Below are positions 1 to 12,905 of a stretch of DNA of 64,000 nt, piece by piece. The stretch lies in assembly GCA_943326015.2 (NCBI GenBank), contig CALPRQ020000003.1, positions 1-64,000 of the forward strand, read 5' to 3'. The stretch comes from Chitinophaga pinensis. Its GTDB lineage: Bacteria > Pseudomonadota > Gammaproteobacteria > Burkholderiales > Burkholderiaceae_C. The notes beneath the pieces are model-generated. The model ran no database searches, had not been told where the DNA came from, and was given only the letters and a program-made list of their open reading frames with translations. The translations under genes and the position numbers were made by a program. Position 1 is the stretch's first letter. The number at the start of each line of letters is the position of its first letter.

Positions 1-84
1 GCGCAGCACGACTTCCTGTTCGGGCGTGGCGCGCAGGCCCAGGCGGGCGGAACGGGCAGCGGGAGAAGATGCAACGGCAACCAT
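1..84 (-). CDS. DUF1778 (TacA-type) antitoxin, N-terminal part
   Basis: The gene runs leftward off the window, so only its first 28 codons are present. The protein starts MVAVASSPAARSARLGLRAT and continues PEQEVVLR. The RLGLRATPEQE pattern is typical of the ribbon-helix-helix start of DUF1778 antitoxins, which bind DNA and neutralise a GNAT acetyltransferase toxin that acts on charged tRNA. A Shine-Dalgarno-like GAGGTG lies just before the ATG. The toxin gene would normally follow, which here is outside the window. The assignment rests on a short stretch, so it is probable and not certain. Confidence 0.6.
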   Translation of the reverse strand, partial: MVAVASSPAARSARLGLRATPEQEVVLR

Positions 85-342
85 GAGGGCACCTCGTTTG
101 TGAGTTCAACTCCCGCAATGTTAGTACAAACGACGCACACGGTCGAGTTACAAGGCCGTCTGGCACTCTTGGTTGACGCAGAAACGCAGCGCGTAAGTGC
201 TTGATTTTTCAAGAGTACCCACTGCGCCTACCCGCAGGCCAAACGGAGAAAAGAGACGGCGCTGGCCGGGAAAGTGGCAGATTCCGGGCGTTCTGGCGAG
301 GTGGCACCCGCATCACACCCCCTCGCCACCCGGGGGAAATAC

Positions 343-380
343 CAAAAGGAAAGGGCCCGGAGATGAGTCCGAGCCCTTGT
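343..380 (-). terminator. Rho-independent terminator of ssrA
   Basis: Read on the minus strand, a GGGCTCGGA...TCCGGGCCC hairpin (positions 351-378) is followed by a pyrimidine/T-rich tract (343-352). It starts a few bases beyond the CCA end of the tmRNA and so ends its transcript. Confidence 0.65.
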
Positions 381-383
381 ATA

Positions 384-760
384 TGGTGGAGCTGGGGGGA
401 TTTGAACCCCCGTCCGCAAGCCTTCTTCGCGCAGTTCTACATGTGTAGTCGTCTGATTTGAGTCTCGCCAGATGCATCGCGCAGCGACACGCTATGCATC
501 CAGCCAGCAACCTTAGCTCTCGTCACCCGGCAAGTTGCCCGCTTGATGACCAGCCCATGAAATTTTCCTTGCAGCCGGGACAGTCTTACGACTGCCCTTG
601 CCCAGCCCATCGGCCAACTGTTGCAAGGCTCACCGGATTAAGCGGCGAGTGCGAAACGTTCGTCGTTTGCAGTTAGTTTTTTTCTGCGGTTTTACGAGGT
701 GACAGAACCTCGACATGCCCTGCTGCGTGTCCGAACCCACGTCGAAACCAGTGCAGCCCC
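384..760 (-). ncRNA. ssrA: tmRNA (transfer-messenger RNA)
   Basis: The RNA rescues stalled ribosomes by acting as an alanine tRNA and then as a short mRNA. Its 5' end (GGGGCTGCACTGGTTTCGAC, near 760) and its 3' T-arm and acceptor end (GGGTTCAAATCCCCCCAGCTCCACCA by position, 384-410) are both canonical. CCA is encoded at 386-384. The internal reading frame at 670-638 encodes the tag ANDERFALAA, the usual betaproteobacterial tag. The length is 377 nt. The 3' ends of tmRNA genes are common integration sites, but no integrase is visible in the window. Confidence 0.97.
638..670 (-). other. tmRNA proteolysis-tag reading frame
   Basis: Ten codons plus TAA inside ssrA encode ANDERFALAA. The tag is added to nascent chains on stalled ribosomes, and its LAA end is the signal read by ClpXP and related proteases. 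Confidence 0.95.
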
Positions 761-773
761 TGAACCTGTTAGT

Positions 774-1445
774 TTAAGCCAGATCGAAGAAGTTCAAGAG
801 CTCAAGCGGATTATTTATCACCGCGTCGGCGCCCCAGGCGGCCACGTCGTTCACGGCGCCCAGGTAGCCGTAGGTGGCGGCGACCGTGGGCATGCCGGCG
901 GCACGACCGGCGGCGATGTCGCGCTCATCGTCGCCGACGTAGAGACAGGCCTCGGGCGGCAGCCCCAGGCGACGTGCGGCTTCGAGCAGCGGCGCAGGAT
1001 GCGGCTTGGCATGCGGCGTAGTGTCGCCGCCGATCACGGTGGCGGCGCTCCCGAACAGATCCATCGCGGCGGTCAGCGGCAAGGCGAAGCGCTCGGACTT
1101 GTTGGTCACCACGCCCCAGCGCTTGCCGCCCGACTGCAGCGCAACGATCATGTCGTTGATGCCGTCGAAGGCGCGCGTGCGCTCGGTCAGGCAGGCTTCG
1201 TAGTTGGCGAAGAATTCCTGGCGCAGCGCCTCGAACTCGGGGTGATCCGGGCCGTAACCGAAGGCGACGCCGATCATGCCACGCGCCCCGGCACCCGCCA
1301 TCGGTCGGTAGTGCTCGTAGGGCAGCGAGGGCAAGCCGCGCTTGAGGCGCAACAGATCGGCCGCATGGCCGAGGTCGGGTGCGCTGTCGATCAGGGTGCC
1401 GTCGAGGTCGAACAGCACGGCCTGCAGATGGGTGAAACGGCTCAT
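774..1445 (-). CDS. gph: phosphoglycolate phosphatase (HAD family)
   Basis: The 223-residue HAD hydrolase removes 2-phosphoglycolate, or a similar small phosphate ester. The nucleophile motif [10 protein letters not shown] carries D13 and D15. The VVTNKS threonine motif, a lysine in HAKPHP and the GDDERDI metal-binding motif follow in order. The start is the ATG at 1445, which overlaps the ubiG stop as ATGA. A longer upstream reading frame exists but lies inside ubiG and adds nothing recognisable. Translational coupling to ubiG is likely. In this order the ubiG-gph pair is usually annotated as phosphoglycolate phosphatase; substrate range cannot be read from sequence. Confidence 0.88.
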   Translation of the reverse strand: MSRFTHLQAVLFDLDGTLIDSAPDLGHAADLLRLKRGLPSLPYEHYRPMAGAGARGMIGVAFGYGPDHPEFEALRQEFFANYEACLTERTRAFDGINDMIVALQSGGKRWGVVTNKSERFALPLTAAMDLFGSAATVIGGDTTPHAKPHPAPLLEAARRLGLPPEACLYVGDDERDIAAGRAAGMPTVAATYGYLGAVNDVAAWGADAVINNPLELLNFFDLA

Positions 1446-2152
1446 GCGGGCTTGCGGGTGGCGATCATGTAGTTGACGCTGGTGTCGCCGCTGAGCCAGT
1501 AGCGCTTGGTCAGCGGGTTGTACTCCATGCCGCGCGTGCCCTGCAGGTCCAGCCCGGCGGCGCGGCAATAAGAAGCGAGCTCGCTGGGCTTGATGAACTT
1601 GGCGAATTCATGCGTGCCGCGCGGCAGCAGCTTCAGCACATATTCGGCGCCCACAATGGCGAACAGGAAGGACTTCGGATTCCGATTGAGCGTCGAAAAG
1701 AACACCCAGCCGCCCGGCTTGACCAGCTCGGCGCAAGCCTTGACGACCGAGGCCGGGTCCGGCACATGCTCAAGCATTTCCATGCAGGTGACGACGTCGA
1801 AGCTGGCCGGTCGCTCGGCGGCCAGCGCCTCGACTGCGACTTCGCGGTAGCTGACGTTGGTCAGACCCGATTCGAGCGCATGCAGCTGCGCAACCTTGAG
1901 CGACTTGGTCGCGAGGTCTATGCCCAGCACCTCGGCGCCCTGGCGCGCCATGGCCTCGGACAGGATGCCGCCGCCGCAGCCGACATCAAGCACCTGACGG
2001 CCGGCCAGCGGCGCCTGCTTGGCGATCCAGTCCAGGCGCAACGGGTTGATCTGGTGCAGGGGGCGGAATTCGCTCTCGGGGTCCCACCAATGGTGCGCCA
2101 GCTCGGAGAACTTGGCCAGCTCGGCCGGGTCCACGTTCATGTTTTGGTCCAT
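1442..2152 (-). CDS. ubiG: ubiquinone biosynthesis O-methyltransferase
   Basis: The 236-residue SAM-dependent methyltransferase carries out both O-methylations of ubiquinone synthesis. The SAM-binding motif I is [13 protein letters not shown] near residues 54-66, followed by GIDL and, further on, the [11 protein letters not shown] and [13 protein letters not shown] motifs typical of UbiG. Length and N-terminus match the family. It overlaps gph by 4 nt. The ompA gene upstream ends at a strong terminator, so ubiG-gph is probably its own transcript. Confidence 0.93.
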   Translation of the reverse strand: MDQNMNVDPAELAKFSELAHHWWDPESEFRPLHQINPLRLDWIAKQAPLAGRQVLDVGCGGGILSEAMARQGAEVLGIDLATKSLKVAQLHALESGLTNVSYREVAVEALAAERPASFDVVTCMEMLEHVPDPASVVKACAELVKPGGWVFFSTLNRNPKSFLFAIVGAEYVLKLLPRGTHEFAKFIKPSELASYCRAAGLDLQGTRGMEYNPLTKRYWLSGDTSVNYMIATRKPA

Positions 2153-2174
2153 GGCTGAATTATGCGTCCGGGCA

Positions 2175-2201
2175 GAAAAAAACCGCGCCGAAGCGCGGTC
2201 T
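2175..2201 (-). terminator. Rho-independent terminator after ompA
   Basis: On the minus strand ACCGCGC-TTCG-GCGCGGT is followed directly by seven or eight T. The stem is perfect and has a stable UUCG loop. It separates the highly expressed ompA gene from ubiG. Confidence 0.9.
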
Positions 2202-2224
2202 TTCCGAATCCCGGGGTAATGGGA

Positions 2225-2857
2225 TTACTTGGTGCCGACGACTTCGATTTCGACGCGGCGGTTCTTGGCGCGGCCAGCGGAGGTCTTGTTGTCAGCGACC
2301 GGCTGCTTCTCGCCCTTGCCTTCGGTGTAGACGCGGTTCTTCTCGATGCCCTTGGACACCAGGTAAGCCTTGACGGCTTCCGAACGCTTGACCGACAGCT
2401 TCTGGTTGTAGGCGTCGGAACCGACCGAGTCGGTGTGACCGACGGCGATGATCACTTCGAGGTTGACACCCTTGACCTTGGACACCAGGTCGTCGAGCTT
2501 GGCCTTGCCTTCGGGCTTCAGGACAGCCTTGTCGAAGTCGAAGAAAGCGTCAGCAGCGAAGGTGACCTTGGAAGCAGCCACCGGAGCGGGAGCAGCCTTG
2601 GGAGCCGGAGCAGCAGCGACGGGAGCGGGAGCCGGAGCAGCGACCGGAGCCGGAGCGGCCGGCACGATGGCGCCGTCGCAACCCTGGGCAGCGGTGGCCG
2701 GGGTCCAGTTGGCATCGCGCCAGCACAGTTCGTTGGTGCCGTTCTTCCAAACCAGTTCGTTGGTGCCGTTCTTCCAGTTGTCGACGGTCTGGGCGCCGGC
2801 GGCGGTTGCCAGTGCAGCGGTAGCGAACAACATGGCCACTTTGTTGAGCTTGATCAT
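2225..2857 (-). CDS. ompA: OmpA-family outer membrane protein
   Basis: The 210-residue protein has a signal peptide ending near ATAAGAQ (residues 1-23). A short region with two tandem WKNGTNEL units follows, then an Ala/Pro-rich linker (about 65-95), and then a C-terminal OmpA domain that binds peptidoglycan. The OmpA domain shows the expected FFDFDKAVLKPEG, GHTDSVGSDAYNQ LS and GKGEKQPVADN...GRAKNRRVEI motifs. There is no eight-stranded barrel domain: this is the small burkholderial type. It ends at a strong terminator and is transcribed divergently from gyrA. Confidence 0.9.
   Translation of the reverse strand: MIKLNKVAMLFATAALATAAGAQTVDNWKNGTNELVWKNGTNELCWRDANWTPATAAQGCDGAIVPAAPAPVAAPAPAPVAAAPAPKAAPAPVAASKVTFAADAFFDFDKAVLKPEGKAKLDDLVSKVKGVNLEVIIAVGHTDSVGSDAYNQKLSVKRSEAVKAYLVSKGIEKNRVYTEGKGEKQPVADNKTSAGRAKNRRVEIEVVGTK
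2726..2776 (-). repeat. 27-bp-spaced tandem repeat inside ompA
   Basis: A 24-bp block is repeated identically at 2726-2749 and 2753-2776, with a period of 27 bp (nine codons). It encodes KNGTNELVW followed by KNGTNELCW. The frame is kept, so this is an in-frame duplication next to the mature N-terminus. Confidence 0.85.
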
Positions 2858-3151
2858 GGTTTCCTCGGTTTTGTTGGCGCAGATGCCTGCGAATTGAGTT
2901 GCACGCCCCGACAGTTCCTACCGGCAGCGGGTATTTATCATTGTGCCACAAGGAAGGAACTCGCCAACCCGGACACAAACCACCGCTCTGCCCGCCCTGC
3001 TCCAGGCCCTCATTCTGTTGTGATGCCGCAACAAGAACCGATGCTGCTGCTGTTCCAAAGCTTGCGCTGCCTCGCGCGGGCGCAGTCCGGCTCGGCGACT
3101 TAAAATACGCGGTTAACTTTTACCAGACGACCCACCGGTCCCGTCGCGCCC
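2858..3151. promoter_or_regulatory. divergent ompA / gyrA control region
   Basis: This 294-bp stretch holds no convincing gene. The likely gyrA -10 element is TAAAAT at 3101-3106, about 45 bp before the gyrA ATG, with no clear -35. On the ompA side an AT-rich patch lies around 2932-2945. The rest is GC-rich DNA in which I see no further motif. Confidence 0.45.
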
Positions 3152-5821
<2,670 letters not shown>

Positions 5822-5837
5822 CAGACCGAAATCCACT

Positions 5838-6929
5838 ATGAAGCGACCCTACAACTTCTCCGCCGGCCCGGCCACCATGCCCGAGGCCGTGCTGCAACAA
5901 GCCGCTGCCGAGATGCTGGACTGGCATGGCAGCGGCATGGGCGTGATGGAAATGAGCCATCGCGGCAAGGAATTCATCTCGATCTACGAGCAGGCCGAGG
6001 CCGACCTGCGCGAGCTGCTGGCGGTGCCGGCCAACTTCCGCATCCTGTTCATGCAGGGCGGCGCGCTGGCCGAGAACGCCATCATCCCGCTCAACCTGGC
6101 GCGCGGCGGCGCGGCCGACTTCGTCGTGACCGGCAGCTGGGGTCAGAAGTCGTACCAGGAAGCCGGCAAGTTCTGCAGCGCCAGGCTGGCGGCCTCGACC
6201 CAGGCGAGCGGCTTCACCACCCTGCCCGACCCGGCCGGCTGGCAGCTCGGTGCCGACAGCGCCTATGTGCATATTTGCAGCAACGAGACCATCCACGGCG
6301 TCGAGTTCCACCAGCTGCCCGACCTCAAGGCGCTGGGCTGCGAGGCGCCGCTGGTGGTCGACTTCTCGTCCCATGTGGCCTCGCGCCCGGTCGACTGGAG
6401 CCGGGTCGGCCTGGCCTACGGCGGCGCGCAGAAGAACCTGGGCCCGGCCGGCCTGACGCTGGTGGTCGTGCGCGAGGACCTGCTCGGCCATGCCTTGCCG
6501 CAATGCCCGAGCGCCTTCGACTACCGACTGGTGGCCGAGGCCGGCTCGATGTACAACACGCCGCCGACCTACGCGATCTACATGGCCGGCCTGGTGTTCC
6601 AGTGGCTCAAGACCCAGGGCGGCGTCGCCGCGATCGAGGCGGCCAACATCGCCAAGGCACAGCTGTTCTACGACTACCTCGACGGCTCGCAGCTGTACGA
6701 GAACCGCGTGGCGCGCGATTGCCGCTCGCGCATGAACATCCCGTTCTTCCTGCGCGACGAGAGCCGCAACGACGCCTTCCTGACTGGCGCCAAGGCGGCC
6801 GGGCTGCTGCAGCTCAAGGGGCACAAGTCGGTCGGCGGCATGCGCGCCAGCCTCTACAACGCGATGCCGATCGAAGGCGTGCAGGCGCTGGTCGCCTACA
6901 TGCAGCAATTCGAGCGCACCCAGGCCTGA
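5838..6929 (+). CDS. serC: phosphoserine aminotransferase
   Basis: The 363-residue PLP enzyme converts 3-phosphohydroxypyruvate to phosphoserine and also serves pyridoxine synthesis. It begins [16 protein letters not shown], the family start. The PLP lysine lies in [12 protein letters not shown]. The [16 protein letters not shown]-terminal motif is present. The frame is open further upstream, but those codons lie in the gyrA tail, so the ATG at 5838 is the right start. Confidence 0.96.
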   Translation: MKRPYNFSAGPATMPEAVLQQAAAEMLDWHGSGMGVMEMSHRGKEFISIYEQAEADLRELLAVPANFRILFMQGGALAENAIIPLNLARGGAADFVVTGSWGQKSYQEAGKFCSARLAASTQASGFTTLPDPAGWQLGADSAYVHICSNETIHGVEFHQLPDLKALGCEAPLVVDFSSHVASRPVDWSRVGLAYGGAQKNLGPAGLTLVVVREDLLGHALPQCPSAFDYRLVAEAGSMYNTPPTYAIYMAGLVFQWLKTQGGVAAIEAANIAKAQLFYDYLDGSQLYENRVARDCRSRMNIPFFLRDESRNDAFLTGAKAAGLLQLKGHKSVGGMRASLYNAMPIEGVQALVAYMQQFERTQA

Positions 6930-6944
6930 GACAAGCAAAGCTTC

Positions 6945-8063
6945 ATGACCGACAAGACCCCCCAATCGTCCGGCCCGGTGCAGAGCGCCGCCCTGGGCGA
7001 ACTGCGCATCCAGATCGATGCGCTGGACCACCAGCTGCTGCAGTTGCTCAACCAGCGCGCGCGCGTGGCCGAACAGGTCGGCGCCATCAAGCGCGCCGAG
7101 GGTTCACCCTTCTTCCGGCCTGACCGTGTGGCGCAGGTGATCGCCAAGATCGAGGCGGCCAACCCGGGTCCGCTGCTCAACGCCCATGTGGCCGCGATCT
7201 GGCGCGAGATCATGTCTGCCTGTCTGGCGCTGGAGTCGCCGCAGCGCGTCGCCGTGCTGGGTCCCCAGGGCACCTTCACCGAGGAAGCCGCGATCGAGTA
7301 TTTCGGCAGCGCCGCCAACCTGATCTACTGCGACAACTTCGACGAGGTCTTCCACGCGACCGAGTCGGGCACCGCGCAGTACGGCGTGGTCGCGATCGAG
7401 AACTCGACCGAGGGTGCCGTGGCGCGCTCGCTCGACCTGTTCCTGCGCTCGCCGGTGCATGTGGTCGGGCAGGTCAGCCTGCAGGTGCGCCACAACCTGC
7501 TGCGCCAGCAGAACTCGCTCGACGGCATCGAGGTCGTGATGGCGCATCCGCAGGCGCTCGCGCAATGCCAGAACTGGCTGTCCAAGCATCTGCCGCACGC
7601 CGAGCGGCGCGCCGTTTCGAGCAACGCCGAAGGCGCGCGCCTGGCCGCGGCCAACCCGAGCTGGGCGGCGCTGGCGAGCGAGCGCGCCGCCGGCCAGTTC
7701 GGCCTGCACATCGTCGCGCACGCGATCCAGGACGAAGCCTTCAACCGCACCCGCTTCGCGGTGATCTGCCTGCCCCAGACCATGGCGATGCCGCCGGCCA
7801 CCGGCAAGGACTGCACCAGCCTGGTGGTCTCGGTGCCGAACAAGCCCGGCGCGGTGCATGACCTGCTGGTGCCGCTCAAGCAGAACGGCGTCTCGCTGAC
7901 CCGCTTCGAGTCGCGCCCCGCCAAGTCGGGCCAGTGGGAATACTACTTCTACATGGACATCGCCGGCCACCCGTCGCAGCCGCAGGTGGCTGCCGCGCTC
8001 GACGAGCTCAAGGGCCTGTGCGCCTTCTACCAGGTGCTGGGCGCCTACCCGACCGCCGACTGA
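6945..8063 (+). CDS. pheA: P-protein: chorismate mutase / prephenate dehydratase
   Basis: The 372-residue bifunctional enzyme takes chorismate through prephenate to phenylpyruvate. Residues about 12-100 form the AroQ chorismate mutase helices (RIQIDALDHQLLQLLNQRA). About 100-280 form the dehydratase (VAVLGPQGTFTEEAA, ENSTEGAV, NRTRFAVI). An ACT domain follows, with the GAVHDLLVPL and SLTRFESRP motifs that bind phenylalanine for feedback control. It lies 15 bp after serC in the same apparent operon. Confidence 0.96.
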   Translation: MTDKTPQSSGPVQSAALGELRIQIDALDHQLLQLLNQRARVAEQVGAIKRAEGSPFFRPDRVAQVIAKIEAANPGPLLNAHVAAIWREIMSACLALESPQRVAVLGPQGTFTEEAAIEYFGSAANLIYCDNFDEVFHATESGTAQYGVVAIENSTEGAVARSLDLFLRSPVHVVGQVSLQVRHNLLRQQNSLDGIEVVMAHPQALAQCQNWLSKHLPHAERRAVSSNAEGARLAAANPSWAALASERAAGQFGLHIVAHAIQDEAFNRTRFAVICLPQTMAMPPATGKDCTSLVVSVPNKPGAVHDLLVPLKQNGVSLTRFESRPAKSGQWEYYFYMDIAGHPSQPQVAAALDELKGLCAFYQVLGAYPTAD

Positions 8064-8096
8064 TCCGGCGCCGCTGCTTTTTTTCCTGATTCTTCT

Positions 8097-8993
8097 ATGT
8101 TCGAGCAACTCGGTCTGATCGGCTGCGGCCTCATGGGCGGCTCCTTCGCGCTCGCGCTCAAGGAGGCTGGCCTGGTGCGGCAAGTCGTCGGCTACAGCAA
8201 GTCGGAGCGCACGCGCGAGCGCGCGCTGGAACTCGGCGTGATCGATATCTGTGCCGATACGCTGGAGCAGGCGGTCGAGGGCTCCGACCTGGTGCTGCTC
8301 GCGGTGCCGGTGGCGGCGACCGAGTCCAGCCTGGCCGCGATCGCGCCGGTATTGGCGCCGCGCGCGCTGCTGATGGATGTGGGCTCGACCAAATGCGATG
8401 TGGTGGCCGCGGCGCGGCGCACGCTCGGCGAGCGGCTGAGCCGCTTCGTGCCGGCGCACCCGATTGCCGGCAAGGAGTCGGCCGGCATCGAGCACGCCGA
8501 CGCGGCGCTCTACCGCGAGCGCCAGCTGATCCTCACCCCGCTGCCCGAGACCCACCCGCCGCTGATCACGCTGGCCGCCGAGCTCTGGACCCTGCTGGGC
8601 AGTCGCGTGCTGCAGATGAGCTCCGAGCAGCATGACGCCGCCTATGCGACTGTGAGCCACCTGCCGCACCTGCTGGCCTTTGCCGCGATGAACGCGATCC
8701 TGGCGCAGCCGCAGGCCGACGAGCTGCTGGCGCTGGCCGGCCCGGGATTCCGCGACTTCAGCCGCATCGCGGCCAGCGACCCGAGCGTCTGGCGCGACAT
8801 CCTGCTGGCCAACCGCGAACAGGTGCTGGCGCAGTCGCGTCATTTGCGCGCCGCGCTCGACGGACTCGAAGCCGCCATGCAGGCCGGCGACGCAGCCGCG
8901 CTGCAAGCGCTGATCACCCAGGCCAGCCAGACCCGTGCCGGCTGGCGGCTCGGCGGCTCGACCCCCTCCCCTTCAGAAGCCGATCCGGCCTGA
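8097..8993 (+). CDS. tyrA: prephenate dehydrogenase
   Basis: The 298-residue NAD(P)-dependent enzyme oxidatively decarboxylates prephenate to 4-hydroxyphenylpyruvate. An N-terminal Rossmann motif GLIGCGLMGGSFA is followed by the prephenate-binding region HPIAGKE and by SHLPHLLAFA. It sits 33 bp after pheA and 6 bp before aroA. No histidinol-phosphate aminotransferase gene lies between pheA and tyrA, unlike in some relatives. Confidence 0.94.
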   Translation: MFEQLGLIGCGLMGGSFALALKEAGLVRQVVGYSKSERTRERALELGVIDICADTLEQAVEGSDLVLLAVPVAATESSLAAIAPVLAPRALLMDVGSTKCDVVAAARRTLGERLSRFVPAHPIAGKESAGIEHADAALYRERQLILTPLPETHPPLITLAAELWTLLGSRVLQMSSEQHDAAYATVSHLPHLLAFAAMNAILAQPQADELLALAGPGFRDFSRIAASDPSVWRDILLANREQVLAQSRHLRAALDGLEAAMQAGDAAALQALITQASQTRAGWRLGGSTPSPSEADPA

Positions 8994-8999
8994 CCCGAC

Positions 9000-11018
9000 A
9001 TGTACTCGACCCATTTCCTCGACCTGCCACCGCTGCGCGCGGCCGGCGGCAGCGTGACCCTGCCCGGCTCCAAGAGCATCTCCAACCGCGTGCTGCTGCT
9101 GGCGGCCCTGAGCGCGGGCGAGACCACGATCCACGACCTGCTCGACTCGGACGACACCCGCGTGATGCTGGCCGCGCTCGAAACCCTCGGCTGCGGCATC
9201 GAGCGCCTGGACGAGCACAGCATCAAGCTGCGCGGCCTGGCCGGCACGCTGCCGGTCCAATCGGCGGACCTGTTCCTGGGCAACGCCGGCACCGCGATGC
9301 GTCCGCTGACCGCCGCGCTCGCGCTGCTGGCGGCACAGCAGGGCGGATCGTTCGAGCTGCGCGGCATTGCGCGCATGCACGAGCGCCCGATCGGCGATCT
9401 GGTCGACGGCCTGCGCCAGCTCGGCTGCCCGGTCGACTACCTGGGCAACGACGGCTATCCGCCGCTGCGCCTGGGGACTGGCCAGCCGGCCGCGCTGCAG
9501 CTCGATCAGGCAATCCAGGTGCGCGGCAACGTGTCGAGCCAGTTCCTGACCGCGCTGCTGCTGGCACTGCCGCTGGTCGCGACCCAGGACGTGGTGATCG
9601 AGGTCGTCGGCGAGCTGATCTCCAAGCCCTATATCGAGATTACGCTCAAGCTGCTGGAGCGCTTCGGCGTGACCGTGCGCCGCGAAGGCTGGCAGCGCTT
9701 CATCATCCCGGCCGGCAGCCGCTATCGCTCGCCAGGCAGCATCCACGTCGAGGGCGATGCGTCATCGGCGAGCTACTTCGTCGCGCTGGGTGCGATCGCG
9801 CAGTCTGAACAAGGCATCACGATCCAGGGCGTGGGACTGGACTCGATCCAGGGCGACATCCGTTTCGTCGAGGCTGCGCAGGCGATGGGCGCCGTCGTGA
9901 CCGGCTCGGCCAACAGCCTGCAGATCCGCCGTGGCGCCTGGCCGCTGAAGGCGATCGACCTCGACTGCAACCATATTCCCGACGCCGCGATGACGCTGGC
10001 CGTGATGGCGCTCTATGCCGACGGCACGACCACGCTGCGCAACATCGAGAGCTGGCGCGTCAAGGAGACCGACCGCATTGCCGCCATGGCCTGCGAGTTG
10101 CGCAAGCTCGGCGCCAGCGTCGAGGAAGGCCAGGACTACATCCGCGTCACGCCGCCAGCGGCCGACGGCTGGGAAGCCGCCTCCATCCACACCTATGACG
10201 ACCACCGGGTCGCGATGTGCTTCTCGCTCGCCGCCTTCAACCCGGCCGGACTGCCGGTGCGGATCGAGGACCCGAAATGCGTCGCCAAGACCTTCCCGGA
10301 CTACTTCGAGGCGCTGTTTGGCGTCGTGCAGGCCGATGCGACCGACATTCCGGTGATCTGCGTCGACGGCCCGACCGCTTCGGGCAAGGGCACGCTGGCC
10401 AGCCAGCTCGCGCAGCGGCTGGGCTATGAGCTGCTCGACTCGGGCGCGCTGTATCGCGTGACCGCCTACGCCGCGTTGCAGGCCGGGCTGACGCTCGAAG
10501 CGGGCGACGAGGCAGCGATTGCCGAGCTGGCACGTCGCCTGCCGGTGAGCTTCGACGGTGAGCGCGTGCTGCTGTCGGGCCAGGATGTGAGCGACGCGAT
10601 CCGCAGCGAAACCGGCGGCATGAATGCCTCGAAAGTCTCGGTACTGCCGGCCGTGCGCGCAGCGCTGGTCGAGCTCCAGCACAGCTTCCGGCGCCTGCCG
10701 GGACTGGTCGCGGATGGCCGCGACATGGGCACGGTGATCTTCCCCGGCGCACCGCTCAAGGTGTTCCTGAGCGCGAGCGCCCAGCAGCGCGCCGTTCGCC
10801 GCCATAAGCAGTTGATTTCCAAAGGCGTCGATGCTAGACTAGAAGACCTTCATGCTGACTTGATTGAACGCGACCTGCGCGACACCACGCGCCAGAGTGC
10901 TCCGCTCAAGCCGGCCGAGGACGCCTTGCCGCTGGACAACTCCGAGCTGGGCATCGAGGAATCGGTGCAGCTCGTGCTGTCTTGGTGGCAAGGCAGGCGC
11001 CCCTTCCAGGGCGCCTGA
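9000..11018 (+). CDS. aroA-cmk: EPSP synthase / cytidylate kinase fusion
   Basis: A single 672-residue reading frame joins two enzymes. Residues 1 to about 440 are 3-phosphoshikimate 1-carboxyvinyltransferase: PGSKSISNR near 22, [11 protein letters not shown], and [14 protein letters not shown] near the end. After a linker of only about ten residues, residues about 451-672 are CMP kinase, with the P-loop GPTASGKGT at 457-465, LLDSGALYR and a [13 protein letters not shown] motif. There is no stop codon, and the kinase's own initiator methionine is lost. Such fusions occur in Comamonadaceae. The two steps belong to different pathways (shikimate, pyrimidine nucleotides), so the fusion probably fixes co-expression and not channelling. 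Confidence 0.95.
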   Translation: MYSTHFLDLPPLRAAGGSVTLPGSKSISNRVLLLAALSAGETTIHDLLDSDDTRVMLAALETLGCGIERLDEHSIKLRGLAGTLPVQSADLFLGNAGTAMRPLTAALALLAAQQGGSFELRGIARMHERPIGDLVDGLRQLGCPVDYLGNDGYPPLRLGTGQPAALQLDQAIQVRGNVSSQFLTALLLALPLVATQDVVIEVVGELISKPYIEITLKLLERFGVTVRREGWQRFIIPAGSRYRSPGSIHVEGDASSASYFVALGAIAQSEQGITIQGVGLDSIQGDIRFVEAAQAMGAVVTGSANSLQIRRGAWPLKAIDLDCNHIPDAAMTLAVMALYADGTTTLRNIESWRVKETDRIAAMACELRKLGASVEEGQDYIRVTPPAADGWEAASIHTYDDHRVAMCFSLAAFNPAGLPVRIEDPKCVAKTFPDYFEALFGVVQADATDIPVICVDGPTASGKGTLASQLAQRLGYELLDSGALYRVTAYAALQAGLTLEAGDEAAIAELARRLPVSFDGERVLLSGQDVSDAIRSETGGMNASKVSVLPAVRAALVELQHSFRRLPGLVADGRDMGTVIFPGAPLKVFLSASAQQRAVRRHKQLISKGVDARLEDLHADLIERDLRDTTRQSAPLKPAEDALPLDNSELGIEESVQLVLSWWQGRRPFQGA

Positions 11019-11205
11019 ACGCGAGCGCCCCGCCCGGGGTGCTTGCATTGGCCCATTTCGGGCCAGGCCCCGAAGGCCCCGCCGGATGTGATCCGCAGGC
11101 CTCAGGGATATCAACCTGCAACCCGCGCCGCCTGCTCTGGCGACGCGTCTTGGCATCTGCCGCGCGCCTGTTCCCATTCAGCTGGGCGAGCGGTTTAGGA
11201 AAAAC
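11019..11205 (+). promoter_or_regulatory. rpsA leader region
   Basis: This 187-bp gap precedes rpsA. It contains GC-rich inverted repeats (for example GCCCCGCCCGGGGTGC near 11027 and GGCCC..GGGCC near 11050). S1 genes are known to be controlled by S1 binding to their own leader, and such structure would fit. I see no clear -35/-10 pair, so the promoter is not placed. Confidence 0.35.
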
Positions 11206-12885
11206 ATGTCTGAATCTTTTGCCGCCCTGTTTGAAGAATCTCTGCAACGTGCCAACATGCGCGCGGGCGAGGTCATCACCGCCGAAGTCGTTCGCATCGA
11301 GCACAACCATGTGGTCGTCAACGCCGGCCTGAAGTCCGAAGCCTACGTGCCGATCGCAGAATTCAAGAACGACCAGGGCGATCTCGAAGTCCAGGTCGGT
11401 GACTTCGTGTCGGTCGCGATCGACTCGGTCGAAAACGGCTACGGCGACACCCTGCTGAGCCGCGACAAGGCCAAGCGCCTGGCTTCGTGGATGGCTCTGG
11501 AAAAGGCCCTGGAATCCGGCGAATTCGTCACCGGCACCACCGGCGCCAAGGTCAAGGGCGGCCTCAAGGTCATGGTCAACGGCATCAGCGCCTTCCTGCC
11601 GGGCTCGCTGGTCGACAGCCGTCCGACCAAGGACCTGACCCCCTACGAGAACAAGACCCTGGAATTCAAGGTCATCAAGCTCGACCGCAAGCGCAACAAC
11701 GTGGTGCTGAGCCGCCGTGCCGTGGTCGAAGCCTCGATGGGCGAAGAGCGCGCCAAGCTGATGGAAACCCTGCGCGAAGGCGCCATCGTTTCCGGCGTGG
11801 TCAAGAACATCACCGAATACGGTGCTTTCGTTGATCTGGGCGGCATCGACGGCCTGCTGCACATCACCGACATGGCATGGCGCCGCGTGCGTCACCCGTC
11901 GGAAGTCGTGACCGCTGGCCAGGAAATCACCGCCAAGGTCCTGAAGTTCGACACCGAGAAGCAACGCGTCTCGCTGGGTCTGAAGCAGATGGGCGACGAT
12001 CCGTGGATGGGCGTGAGCCGCCGCTACCCGTCGAGCACCCGCATGTTCGGCAAGGTCACCAACATCGCCGACTACGGCGCCTTCGTCGAGCTGGAACCCG
12101 GCATCGAAGGTCTGGTGCACGTGTCCGAAATGGACTGGACCAACAAGAACATCGCTCCGAACAAGATCGTGTCGCTGGGCGACGAGGTCGAAGTCATGGT
12201 GCTCGAGATCGACGAAGACAAGCGTCGCATCTCGCTGGGCATGAAGCAGTGCAAGGCCAACCCGTGGCAGGAATTCGCGCAGAACACCAAGCGCGGCGAC
12301 CGCGTCAAGGGCCCGATCAAGTCGATCACCGACTTCGGCGTCTTCGTCGGCCTGGCTGCCGGCATCGACGGTCTGGTTCACCTGTCTGACCTGTCCTGGA
12401 ACGAAACCGGCGAAGCCGCTGTCCGCAACTACAAGAAGGGCCAGGAAGTCGAAGCTCTGGTGCTGGGCGTGGACGTGGACCGCGAGCGCATCAGCCTGGG
12501 CATCAAGCAGCTCGACAGCGACCCGTTCACCACCTTCGTGTCGATCAACGACAAGGGCCAGACCGTCACCGGCAAGGTCAAGACCGTTGACGCCCGTGGC
12601 GCCGAGATCGACCTGGGCGAAGACATCGTCGGCTACCTGCGCGCCTCGGAAATCTCGCGCGACCGCGTGGAAGACGCCCGCAACGTGCTGAAGGAAGGCG
12701 ATGAAGTGACCGCTGTCGTGGTGAACGTGGATCGCAAGACCCGCAACATCCAGCTGTCGGTCAAGGCCAAGGACATGGCCGAGCAGCAGGAAGCCATGGC
12801 TACCCTGAGCCAGACCGCTGGCAACGCCGGCACCACCAGCCTGGGCGCCCTGCTGCGCGCCAAGCTGGACAGCAACAACGGCTAA
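11206..12885 (+). CDS. rpsA: 30S ribosomal protein S1
   Basis: The 559-residue protein brings mRNA to the 30S subunit. It has six tandem S1 OB-fold domains; the repeats show the usual [22 protein letters not shown] and [22 protein letters not shown] type signatures. Length matches the betaproteobacterial family. It starts at [13 protein letters not shown]. It follows cmk, as in most proteobacteria, and ends at a strong terminator. Confidence 0.97.
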   Translation: MSESFAALFEESLQRANMRAGEVITAEVVRIEHNHVVVNAGLKSEAYVPIAEFKNDQGDLEVQVGDFVSVAIDSVENGYGDTLLSRDKAKRLASWMALEKALESGEFVTGTTGAKVKGGLKVMVNGISAFLPGSLVDSRPTKDLTPYENKTLEFKVIKLDRKRNNVVLSRRAVVEASMGEERAKLMETLREGAIVSGVVKNITEYGAFVDLGGIDGLLHITDMAWRRVRHPSEVVTAGQEITAKVLKFDTEKQRVSLGLKQMGDDPWMGVSRRYPSSTRMFGKVTNIADYGAFVELEPGIEGLVHVSEMDWTNKNIAPNKIVSLGDEVEVMVLEIDEDKRRISLGMKQCKANPWQEFAQNTKRGDRVKGPIKSITDFGVFVGLAAGIDGLVHLSDLSWNETGEAAVRNYKKGQEVEALVLGVDVDRERISLGIKQLDSDPFTTFVSINDKGQTVTGKVKTVDARGAEIDLGEDIVGYLRASEISRDRVEDARNVLKEGDEVTAVVVNVDRKTRNIQLSVKAKDMAEQQEAMATLSQTAGNAGTTSLGALLRAKLDSNNG

Positions 12886-12905
12886 TCCCTAACCGTTAGC
12901 GCCAG

